From contig CM037467.1 in the NCBI GenBank assembly GCA_021014325.1, positions 6,014,001 to 6,078,000 on the forward strand: a stretch of DNA of 64,000 bases. Direction: 5' to 3'. The notes beneath the pieces were generated by a model, which did no database searches, was not told where the DNA came from, and was given only the letters and a program-made list of their open reading frames with translations. This document shows, piece after piece, positions 45,365 to 56,917 of the stretch. The translations under genes and the position numbers were made by a program. The stretch is from Plazaster borealis. Its lineage: Eukaryota; Echinodermata; Asteroidea; Forcipulatida; Labidiasteridae. Position 1 is the first letter of the stretch, and every line of letters begins with the position of its first letter.

Positions 45365-48300
45365 TCATGCTACACTTCCTGGCATGTAGAACTCTGCAAA
45401 GTCCTGTGTGATTTTAAGTGCCTCATCATACAGTGTCATATCTGGAGGGAAAAACAAGAAATCAACAATTCAGTATTAACTTGAACATTCAAGAATCAAT
45501 GTGCAAATGGTCATTCAATACCCAGACTGGTACACAAATTGTGTTGTGATGTGATCGTCATCTGTTCAAGTCGAGTAGAAGTCAGGTTTCAAGCTTTTTA
45601 CTGAATTCAATATAGAAACTACACTGACATAGGGTCTCAACTCTGCAACTATACCAGTGGCATTATACTTTCCATTGTGTTGGCTTTTGTTACCCAAAAT
45701 GTGACACGTATTGTGTGCTTGTTTCGCAAGTAATTTATGTGATTCATTTAATAATTTTGGGTTGAACAAAGACGAATTTACTGGAGCGGGAGTTGAACCT
45801 GTGACCTCTGGATTAACTGGTAAATAGTATTTTCTTTGTCAAATTTTCCTGTGTTGTTAAGTTTAAATTTGATACATGCATCAATGAATGCTATATTTGC
45901 ATAAGATGTTTAGATAATATTACTGGCTTACCAAAGTCCACTTCTCCTAGGTTGACATATTGTATGCAGTTAATGACTCTTGGATTTTGTCCCACATGAC
46001 CTATGACCTCGGTGACGCCTTCTATCATGTCTTGGAGCTGTCAAGACACAATCATTATTACATGTTAGTTAGCAACACTTACTTTGATACAAACATAATG
46101 CTTAGCAGGTCTTTCAACTGAATAGGAGATGAACGAACTAAGTAAGAAGGTACAGACTGTGCAAGTCTCACCATATTCAAACTTTAGGGACAACTGTTTT
46201 ACATGGGCGAGATTTAATTTTGTCAATTATCTTAATTTTAATAACGTAGGTTATGACCATGAAAATCATATGTTGTTGGGAATGTAATACTAAGTGAAAA
46301 AAAATATGAAAGAAAAATCAATTCAACAATATAATGAAGAAAACCCAAGAATTAAACTTGACCTCAAATTCCGGTTACTTGCAAAAAATTAAGAATTTGT
46401 GCCCACCTCCGATCACGAAACTTATGTAAACACTTATTTTGGTCGTGCAATGATAATCGCCAGACGCTGTAATTGCCAGACGCTAAGCATCAAATAAGCA
46501 TCTATGTCCCAGAGTTTTAATTTTGTTTCAATAATTTTTTTGTATTTGTTATAAAAGCTTAAACTTATTTTATAAAAATTTCAATGAGTATTTTTTTTCA
46601 GAAAAAAATGTTCTTCGTTTAACGTTATATATAACGTTTTATTGTTTTACCGATACGTGCGAGACTTGCACAGTCTATTGGTGATTGACCAAATGTTCTT
46701 CAGCACAGTCAAATGCATGCAAGGTACACGTACATGTACCACCAAATGGTGATCGGTCTATAGATGCATTTTGTTTCCATTAACGGTGAACCAAATTAAG
46801 CTAAATAAAAACTTGTTTGTGACAGCCTGATTTTGCTTTCCTTTCTTGCTCAAAACTTTGCAAGATAGCTGGAATGATGGTGAAAGTGAATGGGGGATAC
46901 AGATTCTTAAAAATCCCTGAATAATTCTGTAAAATAATCTTGTACCTGCTGTATGTGAATACATATAATGTGGATAAAATTATTGCCTAAGATGTATGGC
47001 ATTAATAATCTTACTGGATCTTGCAACTGCACTTGAACATCAACATTGTCACTCAGTCCCAACATGAAGGATGTTCCATTCGGGTCAATCTATGGAAACA
47101 ATCACAGGTTGATTATTACAAAATAATTGATTAAAACCCAGAATGGCCACATGACAACAAATGTTGCTGTGCTTGATCTACTCTAAAGACGTGTTCGCAC
47201 TGGACTTAATTTGGGCAAACAAAGTCCAGTGCGAACGGCCCAGGTAACTTTCCTCACAGGTAACTTACCCACGCCGCGTGGGTAGTTTAACCGAGCCAAA
47301 GGTGCCCAGGGACCACTCAATCTGCAGATTGCGCTTAGCCAATCTGCAGATTGACCACTCCATCTGCAGATTGCGCTTAGCCGATCTACAGATTGACCAC
47401 TCAATGTGCAGATTGTGCCTCAATGTTCAGATGGTGCTTAGCCAATCTGCAGATTGACCACTCAATATGCAGATTGTGACTCACTGTGCAGATTGTGCTC
47501 AGCCAATGTGCAGATTGTGACTCAATGTGCAGATTGTGCTTACTTAGCCAAACTGCAGATTGACCACTCAATGTTCATATTGTGCTTGGCCGAATCTGCA
47601 GATTGACCACTCAATCTGCAGATTGTGCTTAGCCAATCTGCAGATTGACCACTCAATGTTCATATTGTGCTTAGCCAAACTGCAGATTGACCACTCAATG
47701 TGCAGATTGTGCTTAGCCAAACTGCAGATTCACATCTCAATGTTCATATTGTGCTTAGCCAAACTGCAGGTTGACCACTCAATGTGCAGATTGTGCTTAG
47801 CCCTAGGGGTGAACCCCACTAAATATGGAGAAAACAGAGCATCAGCCTCATTAATATTTTGTAGGCCCTCAAAGTATTCTATATTAGACAGATTTGAGAG
47901 CCCAATAAAAGAGGTACAGTGTAAAAATGTTGCCCAATTGTGACCCGGGTGTTGTTGACTTCCAACTTGAGGTATTGGATGACATTAATAGGCCTTGACA
48001 AAATGGTCCTCTCTGCCCAGAGGTGTATTGAAATTTGTTCAAGATTGATGTTTGGATGTCTGGAAATTTACTCAGGGGTAGGGGTGTTTGTGTTCCGTCC
48101 CAACTTGACAAACGTCCCAACTATAGTTGGGACTGGTCCCAACTTGAGTGTTACAGTTTGGGCGCCCCTTACGCCCCAACTGTAGTTGGGATCGCCCATA
48201 GAGCTCAACAGGATAGTCTCCACGAAAGCGATAACTGTGATCAATCGTCAGATCGTGCGTGGACTGCGAGAGCTGCGATTGGCGTAAATGGAAGAATTTA

Positions 48301-49453
48301 TCAAGGTTTTTCATTTCAAAACTTGGCCTTACCATAGAGGAAGCATTTGTATAATGTTCATTTTGCCTTGCTCATTTACTAAGCCCCTGAGGTAATTTTG
48401 ATTTTCTCAAGTTGTTCTCGACTTACACAATGGCAATTTGTCGTGAAACGCTGTAATTTCATGGCAAAAGTCTGGCTCCGATGGTACCCTGTATTTACTG
48501 CGATCCCAAGGGGTGCCCCAACTATCTTAAGTTGGGACAGTCCCAACTATAAGTTGGGGCGAAACATTTTTATTTAGAGGGAGAATATCTCAACGGGCCT
48601 TGGGACTCTCAAACCAGTCCAAATATCAAATTGAGCAGAGGATTAAAGTTCAAGAGTCAATGGATATTATTTTCCCTTACTGTAAACAAAGCTGTGAGTC
48701 CTGTGAGTGAGACTTCTTCTTCATGACTAACATTCCAATAGGCCTACATGACTTAAGTTAAAGGAACATTACAGAATTGGTTTTTGCTAACAAAAGAGTT
48801 AAGCACTTTATATAATCCACCGTACACATAAACTGACAAACCTGTAGAAGTTTGAGATCGATCGGCCATCTGGGTCACGAGAAAATAGTGAAAAACCGAT
48901 TACACATTTGCATGTGTTAATGCAAGAATTAAACGCTCATGAGCGATAAACTCCAATCGGAAATTAGTTTGTTTTATTTCTCATCAAATATGGCATTTCA
49001 GACAGAAATATTTCTTGGGATGTTTTCTACTATCATCATCATTAGACCGTGTAAGTTTTATGTAAATCTGTGATATTAAGACAATTTTAATTACCAGTTC
49101 TGTAACGTTCCTTTAAGTAGGCCTATGTTTTTTGTATTTTTGAATATTTAGCATTTTGCAATGTATACTATGGGAGTTTATTTAGAAGGGTACAGGATAA
49201 ATAGGAACAAAAATAATAAATTGACACTCCTTCCTATAATCATGATGTTGATTTGTAAAAATAACGTTTTTGTAATAAATTTATGCCTATTTAATCAATA
49301 GGGGCCTATCATTTATCAATCTGCCTATAGGGAATGTTGATTGAATGGATTGCTTACATCTTTAACTCTCCCAAGCAAGCACACAACGCTTCCTTGATAC
49401 TTCGGTAACATAGAGCCGTTCACTCTTGGCTGTGGCTGCGTATCTTGATCCAT
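45365..49453 (-). CDS. RPA3: Replication protein A 14-kDa subunit (RPA3), complete, 4 exons
   Basis: RPA3 is the small OB-fold subunit of the RPA heterotrimer that binds single-stranded DNA in replication, repair and recombination in the nucleus. Exons on minus: 49453-49358, 47089-47015, 46037-45932, 45441-45365, with standard GT-AG junctions, phases 0, 0 and 1; 117 codons plus stop (human 121). The protein starts MDQDTQPQPRVNGSML. Exon 1 carries GSVVCLLGRVKD, matching the conserved V-C-x-x-G-R strand of human RPA3. Exon 2 carries IDPNGTSFMLGLSDN; exon 3 carries VTEVIGHVG; exon 4 carries LYDEALKITQDFAEFY, the C-terminal helix that forms the trimerisation bundle. The ATG at 49453 fits the usual N-terminal length. 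Intron 1 contains a 42-bp minisatellite and short palindromes. The gene lies convergent to MIOS and divergent from the UMAD1-like gene. Confidence 0.94.
45776..45825 (-). mobile_element. Short SINE relic with box B (RPA3 intron 3)
   Basis: On the minus strand: AATCCAGAGGTCACAGGTTC then AACTCCCGCTCC, a box-B-like GGTTCAACTCCCG in a tRNA-derived context. Too short to assign to a family. Confidence 0.4.
47320..47805. repeat. 42-bp minisatellite in RPA3 intron 1
   Basis: A tandem unit of about 42 bp, built from two related halves: CAATCTGCAGATTGACCACT and CAATGTGCAGATTGTGCTTA plus GC. About ten full or partial units, with shorter variants at 47405-47545. CTGCAG and TGTTCATATTG variants alternate, suggesting a two-unit higher-order pattern. 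The 14-residue open-frame repeat (HSMCRLCLAKLQID) follows from 42 being a multiple of three. Confidence 0.92.
48100..48562. repeat. Cluster of short palindromes CCCAACTATAGTTGGG in RPA3 intron 1
   Basis: A perfect 20-bp palindrome GTCCCAACTATAGTTGGGAC lies at 48114-48133; CCCAACTGTAGTTGGG at 48175-48190; and a pair of offset arms (GCCCCAACTATCTTAAGTTG and TCCCAACTATAAGTTGGGGC) at 48515-48560. Extra half-sites (GTCCCAACTTGA) lie between. Possibly the two ends of one inverted element of about 460 bp. Confidence 0.65.
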
Positions 49454-52400
49454 AGTCCTGAATAAATTTGAGATATTGACACACAGAAAAGTGCGGAAAC
49501 AGGCTACTCTTCCTGTGAATGTGATGTGGTGGTGGTGGTGGATGGACGGCCGGTTGTGTGTGATGTGCGATTTGACTGGCTTTGGCGCGCTTCTCTAGCA
49601 ATAGCCGGATCACCTATCATTTTTGAAAATATTCCAATGGATGGTAGTCAGGAAACCCGATGTACCCAATAAGTGTAACCTTTAAATCCAGGCGCATCAA
49701 TCGCCCAGCCGTTTACGTCTAGATTTATGGTTTTCAGCCAACGTGAAGATAATGATAATAATAAATAGTAAGAGTATATCATAATGATAATACGTGAACA
49801 TAAATAATAAAATCAACTTAAAATAATACGTAAACGTTAAGGTAAATACAAACATACAACATTAATGTGCTTTGTGCGCCCTGTGTGAAGGCTACATCAT
49901 TGACTCGGTCGTATACGCTAGGCTAGGCGCAGGCGCTGATGATGAGGGCAAAGTTCGTTTGTTTGATGTTCAATCGGGCGGTAAAGAAAGTATAATTCTT
50001 ACTATTTGACCAACGGTACAACCATGGAGGTAGCAACATACACAGTACTGATTGACTTCTGAAGTCTGCACCAATCTCAATCTTATTAAAAGAAAGAATT
50101 GTGTTTTAACTTGTTTATAAATCAGTTCAGTTGACTGAGTGTAATTTTGGTTCTTCCAACCATCCAACCAATGCATGATGACATGGATGATGGGGATCAA
50201 CAGGCATTGACAGGCAGGAAAGACAGTCATTGATTTGAATCACGTGGGCCTACGCTGTCATGGTTACACTTGTTTGTAACTCACTAACTGTGTGGAAAAA
50301 ATGTTGTAAGTCTAAATTATTTAAAGTAGAATCTTAAATTTCTTATTTTGCTTATTGACTAATCTGTATTCAACTCAACCATCCATGTTTGTCCGTCATC
50401 CTCGGTAAACAGGGACTTTCCCCATGATTCATGAATCAGAATAATGATTGCACAGAAAATTAATAATCCAAAATATCACTCAGTTTACTTGGTTTAGGCT
50501 CCTATCAGTAATCACAGGTTGTGTTAATTTTTAAATTTACATATCAACTTGTGGAAATCCATGACCATGTCTGTCAAAAATTCCTGACTGAATACTCGCT
50601 GATAAGCGAATATCATCAGTAAAATGACCTCCTACCTATGCAGGTTGTGATGATAGGGGCCTACTAGAATATTAAAAAGATTACACGTACGGAGGGTAGT
50701 ATTAGTAACCTTTCTTTAAATTTTCCCAGCACTGCAACTCGACTGTTGGGATGATCAAGGTGTGATTCACAACTGAATATAACTTTATTTTTAATTTAAA
50801 TAAATGTTGTTTTGTCCTTGGGAAAATTCTCATTCTGTGTTTTATGTAGTGAAATTAAACAATTCAGTAACAACAGTAGTTCTGTTTCACTTCTTACAAA
50901 AAAAATCTGACGTATGTTGCCTCAGGATGTAAAAACTTGTCCCCATTAGGGGACCTTATAAAAACAATGAAGAGGTAAAACAAAAACATTGTTTGAGGTT
51001 TAATTCTACATTGTTGACAGGGATTGAATTTAACATTTTAAATAATTTACAACGGTTGAGACTGAGTGGCAAAGCCCCCATATTCTGTTTTGTTCTTCTT
51101 TGCTAACTAACAGGCTAAGGCCTAATTTTTAACCTTCGTGTCATATTTAAATCTGTCAGGGTTTTTGTTTCTCCTTTTTTCAAAATATTTAGGCCTATAA
51201 TTTTGTAAGTTTTAAGTGACCTACAATTGTGACTCGGACTCTGACTTGTCCCAAAAGCAGGACTTGTTGATGTGAACCCTGAGGACTGGGACTCGAAATA
51301 CTGAGTCTACAAATTTAGTGAAGATTGCCAAGCATAGTTAAGTGGTATTTTATGGTCAATATCTGTGTTGTAGTACACAACGGTACTCGTACCCGAGTAC
51401 TGTTTTTAAGGTACTTATAATACTTGTACTCTTTAAACAAAGAAGTTGTGCTTGAAATTTCTGTACTCGATACTTTAATTATGAATTATAAATTGCCTGT
51501 ACTTGAAGTTATGTAATCGATACTCAATGTACTCGGACTCAATTTCAGTTTTCAAATGATTTTGGTCAAGGTACCACTTTCCTATAAAGATTCCTATTAT
51601 CCCAATGCACTACATGGATTATGTGCATTGTGATGTACTATGCAAGCAATGGTCACCTATGTAGGTAAGGGTCTGCGTACAGATCAACATGCATACCATC
51701 TATAGAAAATTAGTCTCTGGAACCAGACAGTTTCAAGAGTATTCGTTTACAAGCGTCTACTTTGATGGACTGCTGGGTTATTTGCACACTTCAAAGTTCA
51801 CTGCAAATGAGCTGGTTACGGTACAGAGGTCATACATGTAGTACTGATTTCCTTGTGATTATTTGTATTTTGGAATTTTACTGACAGAATTACAAAATAG
51901 AAGATGAAGCCTACACTTGCCAATGATGACAGGAAAGAATAAAAGGCCTGAGGATTGAAGCCAACATTGGAACTAGGATTATCAGAAAATTGTGCAGGAA
52001 GTATGAACTTACTGCCAGTATTGTTCACACAGTCTAAAAGAATTGAATTATAGTTTTAGCGTCCAAATGATAGTTTTTTGAAATTCTTTGTTTTCCAGAA
52101 TCCTGAAAGACTTATGTCAAACATCGGCCTGTGACGACTAAAGTAAGACATCGCTTAAATATGAAAATGCTTCAAACCTGCTTCTTTTTAAAATAATTGA
52201 CGGAACAAAATTTTGAAGAAAAAAAAATGAGGCAAGGTTGTAAAATTTTCTAAATGGTGTTAATTTAGGTTTGTGCTAGAGATATGCCTGGGATAAAAGG
52301 GGCATAGCTCTGTGGAAAAAGTAAATTAAAGCGACATGTATCAATGCCTTTTTAAAGGTAAAGTTGAGCACACATTATCACCCATGTGTGTGTGTAAATT

Positions 52401-53451
52401 AGTCAATGCATCTATTATATTATTAAAGAAATACACTGCAAATTATGTGTTTTCTACTTCTTTTTGCAGTGTATTTTTAAAGTACTCCAACTCAGGAATC
52501 CAAGTACTTGGTACTCGGCTGGGGCACTTGGTACTCAGATATAAGAATGCTTGGTACTCAGACTACTCAGTACTTGTACTTACACTCAATGGCCCAAGTA
52601 CTCATACTTGAGTACTCGGCTACCTGTTAGTACTGTTACTCTTGTACTGGGTTTCTCTTTTAAAATATTAGCCTGCTGTCTAAATGCCAGTTAAAATGCT
52701 TCAGAAATAAAAACCAGAAATAATGTTGCCCGAGTGGTCAAGCTAAAAAGTCATTAAAATTTTCCAACACCACTGCCTGCAAAGACTGGCAGATGTAATG
52801 GGGTTGAAATCTGCCATTCATATTGTATATGATTTTAACTTGTGTTTATTTTCTTGTTGCAATGGGCACAGACAGAGTCACAGGTGTTTTAAGAGTGACC
52901 ATTTTTATAAATCAAACATGACAGTAACTTTCAAAGCCATTCAGCATACTGTACAAGTCTTGCATGTACTTGAACATTGTTGGGTATTGCTTGTTATAGT
53001 ATTGATTCAGAGACCTTGAGGTTGGAGACTGAGAGTGAGACTAAGACCTATAAAGACCTCCAGACTTATATAAACTACACACAACTGTCAGTGAAAAGTG
53101 AAACAAGAAAAATCCAAGAGACCCCTTTGATGAAGATCAATAGAATTAATTTGATCTGGAATTTTGCATGACTTTTTCTGATATGGCAAGTGCTCATTTT
53201 ATACTTAATATAGTAAGCAGAGTAATGAAAATTGGGCAAAGACCTCAAACATCGGTCAAGGATGAAGACCACAGGTTGTCAAGACCAAGACAAAAACCAA
53301 GAGAGGTCTTGCAAATCAAAACAAAAGTGCACTGAACATCCGTGACCTCAAATCATTAATTAATAGACAACAAATCATGTTGACAATACCTTGTCAGTTT
53401 ACATGGTTTTTTACACAAGTGTTGCACAATCATTTTTGTATGGTCCAAGTT
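49454..53451. other. Region upstream of RPA3, no gene recognised
   Basis: Contains the presumed RPA3 promoter (a CpG-richer patch at about 49860-49980), which might also serve a 5' exon of the UMAD1-like gene, unproven. From 51370 to 51560 and 52480 to 52640 the motif GTACTCG/GTACTTG recurs in both orientations at irregular spacing. TAGGCCTA at 51190. No coding region recognised. Confidence 0.35.
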
Positions 53452-53605
53452 ATTATTATTATTATTTATTCGACCTCAACAGTACAAGTACAGAAAATAC
53501 AATACAAGGCATTAATGAAGGGGAAAAAACCCCAAAACAGAAACGACAAAGCAACAAAACATAATGAGAAAAATAAAATTAAAATAAATGAAAAATAAAT
53601 AAATA
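53452..53605 (-). mobile_element. LINE-like 3' tail fragment
   Basis: On the plus strand it starts with a TTATTATTATTATT run, then TATTCGACCTCAACAGTACA and AGTACAGAAAATACAATACA, and is followed by an A-rich stretch. In reverse complement this is a short unique sequence ending in an AATAAT microsatellite, as many CR1/RTE-like 3' ends do. No coding part remains. Confidence 0.4.
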
Positions 53606-53642
53606 AATCAAAAGATGTTATTTGTTGAATTAAAACTATACC

Positions 53643-53762
53643 AGGGCCCAATTTCATGGCACTGCTTACCATGGAACTCTGCGCTTACATTGCAGCCTAT
53701 AAAATCACACACCACTGTAAGCACAGAATTCTGTGGTAAGCAGTTCCATGAAATTGGGCCCT
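53643..53762. mobile_element. MITE-like foldback, family C (copy 3, best preserved)
   Basis: The left half AGGGCCCAATTTCATGGCAC plus TGCTTACCATGGAACTCTGC is mirrored by the right half, whose reverse complement reads AGGGCCCAATTTCATGGAAC plus TGCTTACCACAGAATTCTGT. Almost the whole 120 bp is palindromic. TATA flanks it on both sides (possible target duplication). Confidence 0.85.
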
Positions 53763-54133
53763 ATAGTGATGATATTTGTTGTTTTTGTGTTTTGACATTT
53801 AGCATTTGATTGGTCGTCTTCTGCAGGTAATCTGCAATCATCATCCAATGACTCTGTTGATGACAGTGGTTTAGTAGCTGATTCAAAATGAATACATTTA
53901 ATGTGAGTGTAACTAGTTGAGTTGTTCATTGTCCTTGTTAGAGGCGACATTAAAAAGCTCTCAGTGACGACTATGCAGTACCACTATTTTCAAATTACAG
54001 TGTTCTTTGACTGCAACATGTTTTCAATAGAGTTAGGTGCATTGCACCTTCGTTTTTGTCTTTCTCAAAATGTTCATCTGCTCAGAAACAATTACTCTTA
54101 TTTATTATTTGTTTTGTCAAAATGTTCATCTGC

Positions 54134-54506
54134 TTAAAGGTATCGTACACGTTTGGTAATGACTTAAAACAAATATGAGTATAAAAATTACTTGGTAACA
54201 AGCAACGGAGAGCTGTTAATAGTATAAAACATTGTAGGAAACGACTCCCTCTGAAGTAATGTAGTTTTTGAGAAAGAGGTAATTTCTCACTAAAATAATA
54301 AAAACTTCTTGCAAGAAGTTTTTATTCCTATCTGAAAGCACACACATTTGTACATCATGGGTGTTTTTTCTTTCATCATTTGCTTGCAACTTCAAAGACC
54401 AATTGAGCCCAAATTTTCACAGGCTTGTTATTTTATGCATATGTTGGAATACACCAAGTGAGAACACTGGTCTTTGACAATTTCCAAACATGTCCAATGC
54501 CTTTAA
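54134..54506. mobile_element. MITE-like element, family A (full copy)
   Basis: Left end TTAAAGGTATCGTACACGTT plus TGGTAATGAC; right end in reverse complement TTAAAGGCATTGGACATGTT plus TGGAAATTGTC. In the middle AAAACTTCTTGCAAGAAGTTTTT forms a hairpin, and CCAATTGAGCCCAAATTTTC lies nearer the right end. A deleted copy lies at 1471-1663. Confidence 0.8.
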
Positions 54507-54879
54507 AAGTTAATCAACTTTTGACAACTATACATGTAGCAAAGATCAAGTAGGGTTCCAGTTAGATTCCAATGTTTATGCAAAATTGTCATTGTTTCAA
54601 TGAAAGCAACTTACGTACATGTACAGTAACCACACACACAAAGTCAGTCCAGGGCCCTCTCATGGTTGCTTGATCTTTACTTATCTTAACCTCCATTGTG
54701 TTTATTTGCCTCAAGTGCATTACTAAACCTAGAGTCCTACAGTGGCGAGAACAGTTCTGACAAATCTGGTCACTTTTCTTCCCCTGAATGTCTGACAAAC
54801 CATGAGCCACCTCAACTGACAACATGCAGGCACTCGTTCCACACAGCCTCCACGTCCACCCTCCATGGCCCACAGAAAA
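54507..54879. other. Spacer before retroelement fragments
   Basis: No feature recognised apart from GC-richer sequence from about 54620 that may belong to the retroelement starting near 54880. Confidence 0.35.
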
Positions 54880-55255
54880 TCTGAATCAATCTCCCTTGAC
54901 CCTGATAACACTTTGACTGTAGCCATTCAGTCAAGAATCAACTCTCTACTTGAGGAGTGCAATAAAGTATTTGATCCCGCCTTCCCTTGGTACAATGCAA
55001 GACCCTTCCAAGCAGTTGTCATAAACACCAGCCAAGTTCAACACAGTTCACTTCGCACAGGACAAACTTCAGCACAAGTTTGAGAAGTTTTAAAAACTGG
55101 GGGTCTTTGCCCACCCTTAAGGTGTGGGCATCTCCCTCAAGTTTCTAAACCCAACCTTCCTCATCAAAAAACCCAATGGAGGTTTTCATTTAGTCACAGC
55201 CTTAGTTGATGTCTGCTGTTAATGATGTACACCCCAACAACCTTCACCTCACTAG
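54880..55255 (+). mobile_element. LTR-retrotransposon-type polyprotein fragment, frameshifted
   Basis: Readable pieces in different frames include EECNKVFDPAFPWYN and PFQAVV (about 54950-55025), then, after a frame change, NPTFLIKKPNGGF (about 55148) and LVTALVDV. This order (V-F-D-P-x-F-P-x-Y-N ... N-P-S-F-L-V-K-K-P-N-G-G-F-R-L-V-T) is the spacer and first reverse-transcriptase motif of a Gypsy-like element common in marine invertebrates. The catalytic YxDD region is absent. The remnant is dead. Confidence 0.65.
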
Positions 55256-55817
55256 GTCCGCCAATGTTTTCCACAGACTTCACCAACAGCAATGCTCAGG
55301 CTTCAAAATAACCCACAACACCTACACCAATTGCCAGGGTGTCCTGTGCTTTTGTTTTGGTGCCTTTGGAGTTTGAAAAGTCACAATATAAATCTACCTT
55401 TTCCTTATTGAAGTGCCCCTTACCAGAGGAAATTTGCCCCTTACCAGAGAAAAATTGCCGTGCCCCTTCAAGAGCGAAGTTTTGTGATCAGCACTTACCA
55501 TTGACATTGAGCTGATGATACACACATAACACAATTCTTGAGTGCGCCCATTACATATGGTACATTACATGTACATTACAGACAAGCACAGGACCCAACT
55601 TGAATTTAGTGCTTTTTTATATTCATTTTACATTCATTGTCATTTCTTATTGTAATTTGTTATTTATAGAGGGAAGAGTTTCAAATACATGTAGCCAAGT
55701 AAGTCATGAGATGAGACAAGACCGTGGTGCCGTCCCTGGGTCTGGTGGCACTATATCCATGTCATCTTTTTCATCTGGACCAGTGATGAAGCAAGCATCA
55801 CAGCATTCATTAACCAC

Positions 55818-56323
55818 ATGAATTCCTTCCACAGGACCATCAAATTCACGACCGAATGCTCGACCAAAAATACCCTCTTTCTGGAAGGTTCAAAAGACGG
55901 ATGATGGCTTAATCACAGATCTCTTTGTTAAACCCACAGATAAACATCAATACCTCCACTCCACCAGCCATATCGGTGGTACCACCCATAAAACAAGGGC
56001 TCATGTCACGTGCACCACCACTTATCTCATCATATCTAATATCTTGCAAAGTATGTGTAGTTCAATATATAGGTGAAACAAGAACTACACTCAAGAGGTG
56101 TTTCTACGGCCACAGATCCACAGTCAACACCCAAATGCTGGATACACCTGTGGGACAACACTTCAATCTTCCTAATCACTCCATTTCTGACAAGATTTTA
56201 CAGGGCATGGGGGCACTAGGTAACCACAGAGAGACTGTTTATCTGAGTAGAGAGAAACTGTGGATAAGGCGGCTCCAGACCATTCAACCCAATGGTCTGA
56301 ACATCCAAGAAGGAAATGACTAA
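55818..56323 (+). mobile_element. Penelope-like element fragment with GIY-YIG endonuclease domain
   Basis: The first part reads MNSFHRTIKFTTECS and LFLEG, then in a shifted frame DLFVKPTDKHQYLHSTS, the C-terminal end of a Penelope-like reverse transcriptase. The second part (56050-56323) gives VVQYIGETRTTLKRCFYGH, PVGQHFNLPNHS and a helix EKLWIRRLQTIQPNGLN. This is a GIY-YIG-type nuclease domain with its Y-I-G core, R and H residues recognisable. Frameshifts near 55895 and 56040 and a missing 5' part make it inactive. The adjacent 3' region (56330-56660) is T- and C-rich and ends with the motif at 56621. Confidence 0.8.
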
Positions 56324-56620
56324 ACAACTGTTTGTGTTTGCTCCTTTTTTCACAGATATCCCCCTTTTTAGTTTGTCTCATTCACTAATTAATTACTTTT
56401 TCTCTGTCTTCCCACCTTTGATTTTGTCTTTTGTGTTTCCAACCTCTTGTGGTTAAACAAGCCCCTTCCCTCCAACCCAAACCCCCTTTGTTTCCTTCTT
56501 AATTGTTCATCCCTTGCTTTTTCTGTGTGCTTTTCTGCCTCTCACTCTTTTCATCTCTTTCCTCTTGACTGCTTCTGTTTCACCAATATACCTGTTTAGG
56601 TGTGTTGTGTTGTCATTTAG

Positions 56621-56658
56621 CCTTTGAGAAAGACTCTGCAAGAGTCAAAAACGTCAGG
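56621..56658 (+). ncRNA. Degenerate hammerhead-like motif at a Penelope-like 3' end
   Basis: CCTTTGAGAAAGACTCTGCA followed by AGAGTCAAAAACGTCAGG. A five-base stem (GACTC/GAGTC, loop TGCAA) separates a CTTTGAGA box from AAAAACGTC. In a working hammerhead the boxes would be CTGANGA and GAAA, so catalytic bases are altered. Penelope-like elements are known to carry hammerhead motifs near their ends. Confidence 0.4.
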
Positions 56659-56770
56659 CCAACTATTGTTTGCTTTTTTTTTCATTTTGAACGACTCATT
56701 TACAGTATTATGCTGTTGCTATACTCTGGTAAATAAAACCATAGACAATACATGTACTATACACATATTT

Positions 56771-56917
56771 ACTGCTTTAAGTGCTATAGTTAAAACTAAT
56801 ACTCCCGAGGTGATCCTCGGGGCATTCTATTTTCCTGAGGCAAAGCAGAGGGAAATAGACCGCTCCCAGGTCCACCGAGGGAGTCGTAGTTTTAACCATA
56901 GCTCGAGTAAAAGCAGT
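56771..56917. mobile_element. Foldback (MITE-like) element, about 147 bp
   Basis: Left ACTGCTTTAAGTGCTATAGT plus TAAAACTAATACTCCCGAGG; the right end in reverse complement gives ACTGCTTTTACTCGAGCTAT plus GGTTAAAACTACGACTCCCT. Imperfect inverted repeats of about 45 bp, no coding capacity. Confidence 0.7.

Noticed and set aside
47560..47943. 127-codon Cys-rich repeat frame in RPA3 intron 1
   Set aside because: Follows from the 42-bp unit; intronic on the opposite strand of RPA3.
56621..56658. Active hammerhead ribozyme
   Set aside because: Both catalytic boxes deviate from the consensus (TTTGAGA and AAAA in place of CTGANGA and GAAA), so only a relic is claimed.
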